From the NCBI RefSeq assembly GCF_023715105.1, contig NZ_JAMBNO010000002.1:186001-250000 (forward strand): a stretch of DNA of 64,000 bases, read 5' to 3'. The notes under the pieces were generated by a model. It saw nothing but the letters and a program-made list of their open reading frames with translations, had not been told where the DNA came from and did not search any database. The position numbers and the translations under genes were made by a program. Shown one piece after another: positions 1 to 9,273 of this stretch. The DNA comes from Hydrogenophaga intermedia. Its GTDB lineage: Bacteria > Pseudomonadota > Gammaproteobacteria > Burkholderiales > Burkholderiaceae_C. How positions within the stretch are numbered: the stretch's first letter is position 1; each line of letters begins with the position of its first letter.

Positions 1-2
1 AG

Positions 3-1007
<1,005 letters not shown>

Positions 1008-1058
1008 CAGCCTCGAGCCCCTGACGCGCAAGGCTTTGCGGCGCTCCCGACCCCTGGC

Positions 1059-1076
1059 GGTCGCCAGATGGCGACA
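1059..1076. promoter_or_regulatory. Candidate GlrR upstream activator site 2
   Basis: The 18-mer GGTCGCCAGATGGCGACA contains the perfect palindrome GTCGCC-AGAT-GGCGAC and matches site 1 at 12 of 18 positions, including GTCGCC and GACA. It sits 67 bases downstream of site 1 and about 100 bases upstream of the -24 element of the opgG promoter. Confidence 0.4.
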
Positions 1077-1170
1077 AAATCAAGGGTTTTCCCGGGGGTG
1101 AAGGCGCTGCGAACCGGACTGCCCCAGCCCGGCATACGCAAGCCTTTGATTCGAAAGCGTTTTTCAGGAC

Positions 1171-1186
1171 TGGCACAGCGCTTGCG
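1171..1186 (+). promoter_or_regulatory. Sigma-54 (-24/-12) promoter of opgGH
   Basis: TGGCAC at 1171-1176, five bases, then TTGCG at 1182-1186 is an essentially perfect match to the sigma-54 consensus TGGCAC-N5-TTGC. The predicted transcription start, about 12 bases after the GC, falls at 1196-1197, one or two bases before the opgG ATG, so this transcript would be almost leaderless. Confidence 0.85.
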
Positions 1187-1197
1187 CTATAGAGCGC

Positions 1198-2757
1198 ATG
1201 CCTTGGAGCCCGACCCGAATCGCCCGACGCCTTCGCCACCTGTCCATCGCCCTGACGGCCGCGCCGTTGCTGGCCTGGGGCCCCGCGCACGCCTTCGGCT
1301 GGGACCAGCTCGTGCACCTCGCGCAGGTGCGTTCGGCCGAGCCCTGGCGCGAAAGCAGCGACAAGCTGCCCGAACCGCTCGCCAGCATCACTTACGACCA
1401 GCTGCGCGACATCCGTTTCCGCCCCGAGCGCGCCACCTGGCGCAACGCCGGCCTGCCCTTCGAGGCGCAGTATTTCCACCTCGGGCTGTACCAGACGCAG
1501 CCGGTGCGCATCCACGAGATCACGCCCCAGGGTGAGGTGCGCGACATTCCCTACCGCAGCGAGGACTTCCACTTCGGCGCCAACCGCTTCGACACCAGCG
1601 CCTGGGGCGACCTCGGCCACGCCGGGTTTCGCCTGCACTACCCCCTCAACAACGTCGCCTACAAGGACGAGCTGGTGGTCTTCCTGGGCGCGAGCTACTT
1701 TCGCGCACTCGGCGCCCAACAGCAGTACGGCCTGTCGGCGCGCGGCCTGGCCATCGATACGGTGGGGGGCGGCGGCGAGGAGTTTCCGCGCTTCACCGGC
1801 TTCTGGATCCAGCGCCCGGCGCCCGACGCCAAGGAAGTCACCATCTACGCGCTGCTCGAATCGCCCCGCGTCACCGGTGCCTACCGCTTCGACATCAGCC
1901 CCGGCTTCAACACCACGATGGGCGTGCGCCTGCGGTTGTTCGCGCGCGAGGGCGCGGCACCGATCAACACGCTGGGTATCGCGCCACTCACCAGCATGTT
2001 CCTGTCGGGCGAGAACCAGCCCCTGCCCGGCGACTTCCGCCCCGAGGTGCACGACTCCGACGGCCTGATGCTGGCCAGCGGCGAAGGCGAGTGGCTGTGG
2101 CGTCCGCTGCAGCGGCCGAAGGCCATCACGGTGAGCTCGTTCGGCACCACCGATCCGCGTGGCTTCGGGCTGATGCAGCGCGACCGCCGCTTCGCCAGCT
2201 ACGAAGACGTGGAAGCGCGCTACGAACGCCGGCCCAGCGCCTGGGTCACGCCGCGCGGCGCCTGGGGCGCGGGCCGCGTGGAGCTGGTGCAACTGCCCAC
2301 GCCGGACGAGACGCACGACAACATCGTGGCCTACTGGGTGCCGGCGCAAGCGCTGCAGCCGGGGCAACCGCTGGAGCTGGCCTACGACATCGCCTGGCAA
2401 GGCGATGAGCAGCAGCGCCCGCCCGCCAGCTGGGTCACGCAGAGCCGCCGCGGCTATGGCTACAGCCGCCTCAGCGCTGCCGAGCAGGCCAAGCAACCCA
2501 AGTTCGTGCTCGATTTCGCCGGCCCCGCCCTCGACGCCCTGCCGCCCGGCGCCGACCTGCGTGCCGTTGTCAGCACCAACGCCAACGGCCGCGTGCTCGA
2601 GGCCATCGCCTACCCCAACCCGGCGACGCGCAGCTGGCGCGTGAGCCTGCGCGTCGCGCGCAACGACCCGACACAGCCGGTCGAACTGCGCGCCTTCCTG
2701 CAACACCAACAACACACCGTGAGCGAAACATGGACGCACCTGCTACTGCCCGAATGA
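1198..2757 (+). CDS. opgG: Periplasmic glucans biosynthesis protein OpgG (MdoG)
   Basis: 519 residues, the usual OpgG length. The N-terminus is a basic stretch (RIARRLRHL) followed by a hydrophobic segment ending AHA, a signal peptide cleaved near residue 32, so the protein acts in the periplasm. The mature part starts with the family-typical FGWDQLVHLAQ and continues with TYDQLRDIRFRP, the PLN..YKDEL segment and SYFRALGA. OpgG is required for the branching or maturation of osmoregulated periplasmic glucans whose backbone is made by OpgH. The ATG at 1198 has no Shine-Dalgarno site and lies directly after the sigma-54 promoter. The stop overlaps the start of opgH by 28 bases, indicating coupled translation. 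Confidence 0.93.
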   Translation: MPWSPTRIARRLRHLSIALTAAPLLAWGPAHAFGWDQLVHLAQVRSAEPWRESSDKLPEPLASITYDQLRDIRFRPERATWRNAGLPFEAQYFHLGLYQTQPVRIHEITPQGEVRDIPYRSEDFHFGANRFDTSAWGDLGHAGFRLHYPLNNVAYKDELVVFLGASYFRALGAQQQYGLSARGLAIDTVGGGGEEFPRFTGFWIQRPAPDAKEVTIYALLESPRVTGAYRFDISPGFNTTMGVRLRLFAREGAAPINTLGIAPLTSMFLSGENQPLPGDFRPEVHDSDGLMLASGEGEWLWRPLQRPKAITVSSFGTTDPRGFGLMQRDRRFASYEDVEARYERRPSAWVTPRGAWGAGRVELVQLPTPDETHDNIVAYWVPAQALQPGQPLELAYDIAWQGDEQQRPPASWVTQSRRGYGYSRLSAAEQAKQPKFVLDFAGPALDALPPGADLRAVVSTNANGRVLEAIAYPNPATRSWRVSLRVARNDPTQPVELRAFLQHQQHTVSETWTHLLLPE

Positions 2758-4709
2758 CTGCCCGCAGCCGGCTGCGCGAGGAGCGCCACCCCAACGCGGT
2801 GACGGCGCCCCCACTCAACCGCGGATCGATGGTGCCGCGCCCCTGGCGCGGCTTCTGGAACAGCGTGGGCACCGCCCTGCTGAGCACCGCGAGCGACCTG
2901 CTGCCGCCCTATGGCCAGCGGGTGGCTCGCGCGGCCGAGCCGCAGGAGCCCTGGCAGGCTGCGGGCAATCGTCGCCGCGCCGTGTTCGTGGTGCTCACGG
3001 TGTTGTGGACGTTGATGGCCGGCGCCCTGTTCGCGCACCTGCAGCCCGAGGACGGCAATCCCTGGCTGCAGGCCAGCCAGCTGGTGCTGTTCGTCGTGCT
3101 CTCGGCCTGGGTGCTCACCGGCTTCGTCACAGCGCTCATGGGCTTCTGGGTCTCGCTCTTCGGTGACCGGCACACCCTGCGCGCGGCCGACGTGCGCGAC
3201 CATGCGATCAGCCCCGACGCGCGCACCGCGATCATCATGCCGATCTGCAACGAGGACGTGGCCACCGTGTTCGCCGGCCTGCGCGCCACCTGCGATTCGC
3301 TGGCCGCCACCGGCGAGGCCGGCGTGTTCGACGTCTTCGTGCTCTCCGACTCCTACGACCCCGCGATCCAGCGCGCCGAGCGCGCCGCCTGGGAGAACCT
3401 GCGCACCGAACTCGCCGCGCAGGGCGGCCGTGCTGCGGTCGAGGTGTACTACCGCCTGCGCACGCGCCGCACGCACCGCAAGGCCGGCAACGTGGCCGAC
3501 TTCTGCCGCCGCTGGGGCAAGGACTACCGCTACATGGTGGTGCTCGATGCCGACAGCGTGATGAGCGGGCGTTGCCTGACCGACATGGTGCGGCTGATGG
3601 AAGCCCACCCGCGCGCCGGCATCATCCAGACCGCCACCCAGGCCGTGGGCCACGCCACGCTGCACGCGCGTGCCCAGCAGTTCGCCTCGCGCGTGACGGG
3701 CCGCCTGTTCACGCTGGGCATGCAGTTCTGGCAGCTTGGCGAGTCGCACTACTGGGGCCACAACGCCATCATCCGCGTCGAGCCCTTCATGCAGCACTGC
3801 GCGCTGGCGCCGATCCCGGGCAAGGGCGGCATGGCCGGCGGCATCATGTCGCACGACTTCGTCGAGGCCGCGCTCATGCGCCGCGCCGGCTACCACGTGT
3901 GGCTGGTGTCAGACTTGCAGGGCAGCTACGAGCAACAACCGCCCGACTTGCTGAGCGAATTGCAGCGCGACCGCCGTTGGTGCCAGGGCAACCTGCAGAA
4001 CGCGCGCCTGATGGCCGAACCCGGCATCCACCGCGTGCACCGCAGCATGTTCGCCATCGGCGCCATGTCCTACCTGTCGGCGCCGCTGTGGCTGGCCTTC
4101 CTGGCCTTCGGCACCGCGTTGTGGGTGACCGACCAGACCGCCGTGCCGAGCTGGGACGCCGTGCCCGCAGAGCTGCGCGGCCTGTGGCTGTGGACGCTGT
4201 GCCTGCTGTTCATGCCGCGCGTGCTGGGCCTGGTGGCCGTGTTCCTCAAGCGCGAGCAACGCCAGTTCGGCGGTGCGCCCGCGTTGCTGATGAGCGCGGT
4301 CGTGGAGACCGTGCTGGCCGTGCTGCAGGCGCCGATCCGCATGCTCGCGCACTCGTTGTTCGTGGGCGTGGCGCTGACCGGTCTCAAGCTCGAATGGAAG
4401 TCGCCCCCGCGCGAAGCCGCCGGCATCGCCTGGGCCGATGCGGCACAACGCCTGGCGCCCATGAGCGCGGTGATCGTGCTGCTGGGCGGGGGTGTGGCCC
4501 TGATCAACGCCGACGCCTTGCTGTGGCTGGCACCCGTCGCGCTCCCGCTGCTGCTGGCCATCCCGCTCACCGTGGCCACCAGCCGCGTCGACCTGGGGGG
4601 CTGGATGCGCGCGCGCGGCGTGCTGCTGATTCCCGAAGAGTCGTGGTCGCCGGCCGTGCTGCGCAGCGCCTGGCGCCACGCGAGCCGGCTGGCGCTGAAA
4701 GCGGCCTGA
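2730..4709 (+). CDS. opgH: Glucans biosynthesis glucosyltransferase OpgH (MdoH)
   Basis: 659-residue inner-membrane family-2 glycosyltransferase that polymerises glucose from UDP-glucose into the linear backbone of periplasmic glucans. Seen in order: two N-terminal membrane segments (about residues 85-150), a catalytic domain with MPICNED, VLDADSVMSG and the acceptor motif QRDRRWCQGNLQ, then several C-terminal membrane segments. E. coli OpgH has about 847 residues; here the N- and C-terminal cytoplasmic extensions are much shorter, so the FtsZ-inhibiting N-terminal region known in E. coli is probably lacking (inference). Start: the ATG at 2730 is preceded by GAGCGA; an in-frame ATG at 2754 makes an ATGA overlap with opgG but has no ribosome site. 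Confidence 0.93.
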   Translation: MDAPATARMTARSRLREERHPNAVTAPPLNRGSMVPRPWRGFWNSVGTALLSTASDLLPPYGQRVARAAEPQEPWQAAGNRRRAVFVVLTVLWTLMAGALFAHLQPEDGNPWLQASQLVLFVVLSAWVLTGFVTALMGFWVSLFGDRHTLRAADVRDHAISPDARTAIIMPICNEDVATVFAGLRATCDSLAATGEAGVFDVFVLSDSYDPAIQRAERAAWENLRTELAAQGGRAAVEVYYRLRTRRTHRKAGNVADFCRRWGKDYRYMVVLDADSVMSGRCLTDMVRLMEAHPRAGIIQTATQAVGHATLHARAQQFASRVTGRLFTLGMQFWQLGESHYWGHNAIIRVEPFMQHCALAPIPGKGGMAGGIMSHDFVEAALMRRAGYHVWLVSDLQGSYEQQPPDLLSELQRDRRWCQGNLQNARLMAEPGIHRVHRSMFAIGAMSYLSAPLWLAFLAFGTALWVTDQTAVPSWDAVPAELRGLWLWTLCLLFMPRVLGLVAVFLKREQRQFGGAPALLMSAVVETVLAVLQAPIRMLAHSLFVGVALTGLKLEWKSPPREAAGIAWADAAQRLAPMSAVIVLLGGGVALINADALLWLAPVALPLLLAIPLTVATSRVDLGGWMRARGVLLIPEESWSPAVLRSAWRHASRLALKAA

Positions 4710-4726
4710 ATCGGACACGAAAAAAC

Positions 4727-4756
4727 AAAGGCCCGACGGAAAACCGCCGGGCCTTT
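4727..4756. terminator. Bidirectional terminator between opgH and ffh
   Basis: AAAGGCCCG-a-CGG, loop AAAA, CCG-c-CGGGCCTTTT forms a stem of 11-12 pairs with one mismatch, followed by T-rich sequence. On the minus strand it is followed by TTTGTTTTTT, so it can also end ffh transcription. It lies in the gap between convergent opgH and ffh. Confidence 0.85.
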
Positions 4757-4784
4757 TGCATTGTGGGGACGCCATCCAGAGGCA

Positions 4785-4854
4785 TCGCGGAACCGGCTTT
4801 GCCGGGCCGCTGATGCCGCCCCCTTGAGGGGGTCGCGCGCAGCGCGGCAGGGGT
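4785..4854. repeat. GC-rich palindromic intergenic element (REP-like)
   Basis: Between the terminator and the 3' end of ffh lies a block made of short inverted repeats: GGCTTTGCCGGGCC, then GCCGCCCCCTTGAGGGGG followed by GCGCGCAGCGCGGC. It resembles extragenic palindromes that I recall as common in Comamonadaceae genomes; only one copy of this form is in the window, so repetitiveness is not shown here. Confidence 0.4.
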
Positions 4855-4855
4855 G

Positions 4856-6217
4856 CTACCCCAGCCTCGGCATGCCTTTCATGCCGCCCATGCGCTTCAT
4901 CATCTTCATGAGGCCACCGCCCTTCATCTTCTTCATCATGTCGCGCATCTGCTCGAACTCCTTGAGCAGGCGGTTCACTTCCTGAACGTGCACGCCGGCG
5001 CCGGCGGCGATGCGGCGCTTGCGCGTGGCCTTGATGAGCTCGGGCTTGCGGCGCTCGGCAGGCGTCATGCTGCAGATGATTCCCTCTTTGCGCTTGATGT
5101 CCTTCTCGGCACGCGACAGATCGGTGGCGCCGGCCTTGGCGGCGAGTTGGGCGGGCAGCTTGTCGATGAAGCTGGAGAGACCGCCCATCTGCTTCATCTG
5201 GCGCAGCTGATCCAGGAAATCCTCGAGATCGAAGCCCTCGCCGCTCTTGACCTTGGCCGCCAGCTTCTGCGCCGCGGCCATGTCCACGCCGGCCGTGACC
5301 TGCTCGACCAGGGCCACGATGTCGCCCATACCCAGCACCCGCTGCGCGTGGCGATCGGCATCGAACACCTCCAGGCCGTCGAGCTTCTCGGACACACCGG
5401 CGAACTTGATCGGCACGCCCGTGACCGCACGCACCGACAGCGCCGCACCGCCGCGCGCATCGCCGTCGAGCTTGGTGAGCACGATGCCGGTGAGCGGCAA
5501 TGCTTCCTTGAAGGCCTTGGCGGTGTTGACCGCGTCCTGGCCCTGCATGGCATCGACCACGAACAGCGTCTCCACCGGCTTGAGCACGCCGTGCAGTTCC
5601 TGGATCTCGCGCATCAGCGCTTCGTCGATCGCCAGGCGGCCCGCGGTGTCGACCAGCAGCACGTCGAAATGGTGGCGCCGCGCGTGATCGAGCGCGGCAC
5701 GCGCGATGTCGGCCGGCTTTTGCTCGGGCGTGCTCGGGAACCACTCGGCACCGGCCTGGGCCGTCACCGTCTTGAGCTGCTCGATGGCCGCGGGGCGGTA
5801 CACGTCGCCCGAGACGGTGAGCACCTTCTTCTTGCGCTTCTCGATCAGGTGGCGCGCCAGCTTGGCGGTGGTGGTCGTCTTGCCGGCGCCCTGCAGGCCA
5901 GCCATGAGGATCACTGCCGGTGGCTGAGCAGCGAGGTTGATGTCCGACACACCCTCGCCCATCGTTGCCGCGAGCTCGCGGTTGACGATGCCCACCAGCG
6001 CCTGCCCGGGCGTGAGCGAACCCACCACGTCGGCGCCAAGCGCCTTGTCCTTCACACGCGCGATGAAATCGCGCACCACGGGCAGGGCGACGTCGGCCTC
6101 CAGCAACGCCATGCGCACCTCGCGCAGCATGTCGCTGACGTTGCTTTCGGTGATGCGTGCCTGGCCGCGCATCTCCTTGACGATGCGAGACAGTCGTTCG
6201 GACAGGGCGGAAGCCAT
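4856..6217 (-). CDS. ffh: Signal recognition particle protein Ffh (SRP54)
   Basis: 453-residue GTPase that binds 4.5S RNA and signal sequences of nascent inner-membrane proteins and docks with FtsY. The N domain begins MASALSERLSRIV; the G domain carries GLQGAGKTTTTAKLA (P-loop), DVYRPAAIEQL, DTAGRL, TKLDGDARGGAAL; the C-terminal methionine-rich M domain ends in MKKMKGGGLMKMMKRMGG. The frame is open to 6316, but the family start is the ATG at 6217, giving normal length. It faces opgH and is divergent from the CcsA-like gene, with its promoter expected in 6218-6363. Confidence 0.97.
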   Translation of the reverse strand: MASALSERLSRIVKEMRGQARITESNVSDMLREVRMALLEADVALPVVRDFIARVKDKALGADVVGSLTPGQALVGIVNRELAATMGEGVSDINLAAQPPAVILMAGLQGAGKTTTTAKLARHLIEKRKKKVLTVSGDVYRPAAIEQLKTVTAQAGAEWFPSTPEQKPADIARAALDHARRHHFDVLLVDTAGRLAIDEALMREIQELHGVLKPVETLFVVDAMQGQDAVNTAKAFKEALPLTGIVLTKLDGDARGGAALSVRAVTGVPIKFAGVSEKLDGLEVFDADRHAQRVLGMGDIVALVEQVTAGVDMAAAQKLAAKVKSGEGFDLEDFLDQLRQMKQMGGLSSFIDKLPAQLAAKAGATDLSRAEKDIKRKEGIICSMTPAERRKPELIKATRKRRIAAGAGVHVQEVNRLLKEFEQMRDMMKKMKGGGLMKMMKRMGGMKGMPRLG

Positions 6218-6363
6218 GGGGATGTTGCTCTGCGGTGTGGGGTGGTCTGGCGGCGGCGCACGGGGCGCGCCGAGCGCAGGGCGCCGGCAGGGCCGGGGCT
6301 TCGCGGCCGGGGGCACCGTTAAGATGTGCAGGTGATTTTAGTGCCCCGCCCCACACTGCGGCC

Positions 6364-7164
6364 ATGAACCTGCTGCCCCAACTGGCCTTGAACGTGCCGG
6401 CGGCGACGCTGTCGGCGCTCACCGCCCTGGCCTACGCACTCGTGCCCTGGGCTTGCCCCCGGTTGAGCCCGATGCAGGCCCGTGCGCTGCTGGCGTTCAC
6501 TTGGGGCTTGCACCTGCTCGCCCTGCTCGCCGGCCTGGTCGGCGATCCGGTGCGCTTCGGCTTCGCCCCGGCGCTGTCGGTGACGGCCTGGCTGGTGCTC
6601 ACGGTGTACCTGCTGGAAAGCCGTCTCTACCCCCAGCTGCAGGCACGCTGGACGCTGGCCATCATCGGCACCGCGGTGATGTCGCTCGCCTTGCTCTTCC
6701 CGGGGGCTCACCACCCGACGCTGCCCTCGGCATGGATGCCGCTGCACTGGGCACTGGGCATCGCCTCTTATGGCCTGATTGCCGCCGCGGTGCTGCACGC
6801 CTTCTTGCTGCAACGCGCCGAGCGCGCCATGCGCAGCGGCCTCACGCCCGAAGCGGCCATGCCGGTGCTCACGCTGGAGCGCCTCACGTTTCGCTTCGTG
6901 GCCGCCGGCTTCGTGCTGCTCAGTCTCACGCTGATGGCCGGCTGGTATTTCTCCGAACTGCTGAACCAGCGCATGGTGTGGAACCACAAGACCGTGTTCT
7001 CGGTGCTGGCCTGGCTCACCATGGGCGTGCTGCTCTGGGGCCGCTGGCGCCTGGGCTGGCGAGGCCGTACGGCCGTGCGCACCCTCTACCTCGGCGCCGG
7101 CTTCCTGCTGCTCGGCTACGTGGGCTCGCGCTTCGTGCTCGAAGTGCTGCTGCAACGCACGTAG
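6364..7164 (+). CDS. CcsA/YpjD-like cytochrome c assembly family membrane protein
   Basis: 266 residues with about eight hydrophobic segments spread over the whole length. The WNHKTVFSVLAWLTMG segment and the following WRGRTAVR loop match the cytochrome c assembly (CcsA/CcmC-like) family, E. coli YpjD branch, which in many proteobacteria lies next to ffh. True CcsA handles haem in system II cytochrome c maturation; for the YpjD branch the role is unproven. The open frame reaches back to 6235, but the hydrophobic protein begins at the ATG at 6364. It heads a plus-strand run with the next small gene, pilS and pilR. Confidence 0.8.
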   Translation: MNLLPQLALNVPAATLSALTALAYALVPWACPRLSPMQARALLAFTWGLHLLALLAGLVGDPVRFGFAPALSVTAWLVLTVYLLESRLYPQLQARWTLAIIGTAVMSLALLFPGAHHPTLPSAWMPLHWALGIASYGLIAAAVLHAFLLQRAERAMRSGLTPEAAMPVLTLERLTFRFVAAGFVLLSLTLMAGWYFSELLNQRMVWNHKTVFSVLAWLTMGVLLWGRWRLGWRGRTAVRTLYLGAGFLLLGYVGSRFVLEVLLQRT

Positions 7165-7186
7165 CGCCTCTCAATCCCCTGAATCC

Positions 7187-7432
7187 ATGAAATACCTGCT
7201 CGTGCTCGCCGTGGTGGGGGTCGCGTTCTGGATCTGGCGCAACAACCGGCGCGCCGAGGCGGCCGATCGCGCCGTGCAGCGCCCCCCGTCGCCGCCGCCG
7301 GCCAAACCGGTGACGATGGTGGCTTGCCGTGTGTGCGGCACCCACCTGCCGCAGAACGAAGCCGTGCCAGGCAACCAGGGCGTCTATTGCAGCGCCGAGC
7401 ACCGACAGCGCCTGGAAGGCCCGTCCGCCTGA
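7187..7432 (+). CDS. PP0621-type small membrane-anchored protein with Cys/His cluster
   Basis: 81 residues: one N-terminal membrane segment (YLLVLAVVGVAFWIW, residues 3-17), a basic stretch, a proline-rich linker (PPSPPPAKP) and a C-terminal domain CRVCG...YCSAEHR, whose CxxC and CxxxH suggest a single zinc site. The layout matches the small PP0621 family found before pilS in several beta- and gammaproteobacteria. The function is unknown. It ends 7 bases before the pilS start, so it is probably co-transcribed with it. Confidence 0.75.
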   Translation: MKYLLVLAVVGVAFWIWRNNRRAEAADRAVQRPPSPPPAKPVTMVACRVCGTHLPQNEAVPGNQGVYCSAEHRQRLEGPSA

Positions 7433-7439
7433 GCCCGAC

Positions 7440-9254
7440 ATGCCCAAAGCCGACAGCTCCAGCTTTGCCACCTCGTGGTACTCGGCCTTCGAGAGCCCGA
7501 TCGACCACACCCTCGCGCAGCGCCAGCGAGCCTTCGTTCGCCTGTGGCGTGCGTTCATGCACGCGCGTCTGGTCGTGGCCCTGGTCCTGCTCGGCCTGCA
7601 GGTGTTCCTGCTGACCACCGGCGGCAACGGATCGATCTGGCTCACCGGACTCGCGTCCTTGTACCTGCTGGCCTGCGCGCTGGTCATGCTGTACTGGCCA
7701 CCGGCCGAACACCGGCAGGCGCCCGCGCTGCAATGGCTGATCACCCTGGGCGTGGACATTGCGGTGTTTGCGCTGATGCAGTACTTCGACCGCAGCAGCA
7801 TCAACCTCACGCCGCTGTTTGCCCTGCCGGTGTTGCTGGGCGCCATCCTCGGACCACTGACCCTCGGGCTGGGCACAGCCGCGGCCGTCACCCTGCTGAT
7901 GCTTGCCGAGGCCTGGCTGGCCACACCGCTGGCAGGCCAGATCGATGCCGCGCGCTTCCTGCAGGCCGGGCTGGCGGGCACGGGCTTCTTCGTCATCGCG
8001 GTCCTGGCGAACCAGCTTGCGATCCGCTTGGCGCGCGAAGAGGCGGTCTCGGCCAGCAACCAGGCTGCCGCGCGCGCGCAGGCTGCGGTCAACGAGGTCA
8101 TCATCGACACCCTGGGTGTGGGCGTGCTGGTGATCGATCCGCACGGCGTGGTGCGCAACGCCAACCCCGCTGCGCGCGCCATGCTCATGGGCGAGGGCTT
8201 TCCGGCCGGGGCCAAGCTGCTGCTGTCGGCGCGGCCGAGCTGGTCGCACCTGGCTGCGCTGGTGCAGGAAAGTTTTGCGGTCGATGCCGCGCTCGAGACC
8301 GAGACCACCATCAACCATCCTGACCGGCCGAGCCAGCGACTGCATGCGCGCACCCAGCTCACGCCCGTGGTGGGCGAGCGCGGCTCGCTGTGCGTGCTGT
8401 TCCTCGAAGACCTGCGCGAGGTCGAGGCGCGTGTGCGCACCGAGAAGCTGGCTTCGATGGGCCGCATGTCGGCCGCGGTGGCCCACGAGATCCGCAACCC
8501 CCTGTCTGCCATCACACAGGCCAATGCGCTGCTCGACGAGGAAGTGAAGGAGCCGTCGCAGAAGCGCTTGACGCACATGATCGAGCAGAACGCACAGCGC
8601 CTCTCACGCATCGTCGACGACATCCTCAACGTCGCTCGACCGCAGCCCAACCGCAGCGACGAGCAGTTGCCGCCGCTGGCGCTGGACACCGCGCTGCGCC
8701 GCATCACCGCCGAATGGATGCGGCAAAACCAGGTGACGCAGGCACTCGGCGTGCACCTGCATGCCGGCCAGGGGCAGGTGGGGTTCGATCCCGAACACCT
8801 GCGCCGCCTGCTGGTGAACCTGCTCGACAACGCGCTGCGCCATGCCAGCGGCAAACCCGCATCGATCCGCGTGATCACCCAACCCAGTGGCAGCGGCGGC
8901 CACCTGCGCATCTCCGTCTGGAGTGACGGCGGGCCGCTGGAGGCCTCGGTGCACAAGCACCTGTTCGAGCCATTCTTCTCCTCCGAGAGCCGCTCCACCG
9001 GGCTGGGCCTGTACATCTGCCGCGAGCTCTGCGAGCGCTACGGCGCCCAGATCGCCTACCAGCGCTCGCGCCTGGACCAACGCGAAGGCAACGAGTTCTA
9101 CGTGTTGATCCCGGCGGTGCAAGGCGCAACGCCGGCACCCGCGGCCCGCGAGGGCGGCCATCGCAGCAGCCTGTCCTACCCGTCGCAGCCCGGCGAGGAG
9201 CGCACCATCGTCGACCCGTTGCGCTCGGGGCGGCCCCCGCTGGCGCCCAGCTGA
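7440..9254 (+). CDS. pilS: Sensor histidine kinase PilS
   Basis: 604 residues. Six N-terminal membrane segments (about residues 40-185) are followed by a PAS-like region (VIIDTLGVGVLVIDPHG), a HisKA domain with AVAHEIRNPLSAI (phosphorylated His about residue 349) and a HATPase domain with NLLDNALRHA and STGLGLYICRELC. PilS phosphorylates PilR, which activates sigma-54 transcription of the major pilin gene; in Pseudomonas, PilS senses pilin in the membrane. Pairing with the NtrC-type gene 19 bases downstream supports the name. The frame is open further upstream (7329), but the ATG at 7440 gives the family N-terminus. Confidence 0.9.
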   Translation: MPKADSSSFATSWYSAFESPIDHTLAQRQRAFVRLWRAFMHARLVVALVLLGLQVFLLTTGGNGSIWLTGLASLYLLACALVMLYWPPAEHRQAPALQWLITLGVDIAVFALMQYFDRSSINLTPLFALPVLLGAILGPLTLGLGTAAAVTLLMLAEAWLATPLAGQIDAARFLQAGLAGTGFFVIAVLANQLAIRLAREEAVSASNQAAARAQAAVNEVIIDTLGVGVLVIDPHGVVRNANPAARAMLMGEGFPAGAKLLLSARPSWSHLAALVQESFAVDAALETETTINHPDRPSQRLHARTQLTPVVGERGSLCVLFLEDLREVEARVRTEKLASMGRMSAAVAHEIRNPLSAITQANALLDEEVKEPSQKRLTHMIEQNAQRLSRIVDDILNVARPQPNRSDEQLPPLALDTALRRITAEWMRQNQVTQALGVHLHAGQGQVGFDPEHLRRLLVNLLDNALRHASGKPASIRVITQPSGSGGHLRISVWSDGGPLEASVHKHLFEPFFSSESRSTGLGLYICRELCERYGAQIAYQRSRLDQREGNEFYVLIPAVQGATPAPAAREGGHRSSLSYPSQPGEERTIVDPLRSGRPPLAPS

Positions 9255-9273
9255 GGCCACCGCACGCAGCCGC

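Noticed and set aside
3909-6422. 837-codon minus-strand frame across opgH and ffh
   Set aside because: It runs over a terminator and is out of frame with ffh; the translation is repetitive and motif-free.
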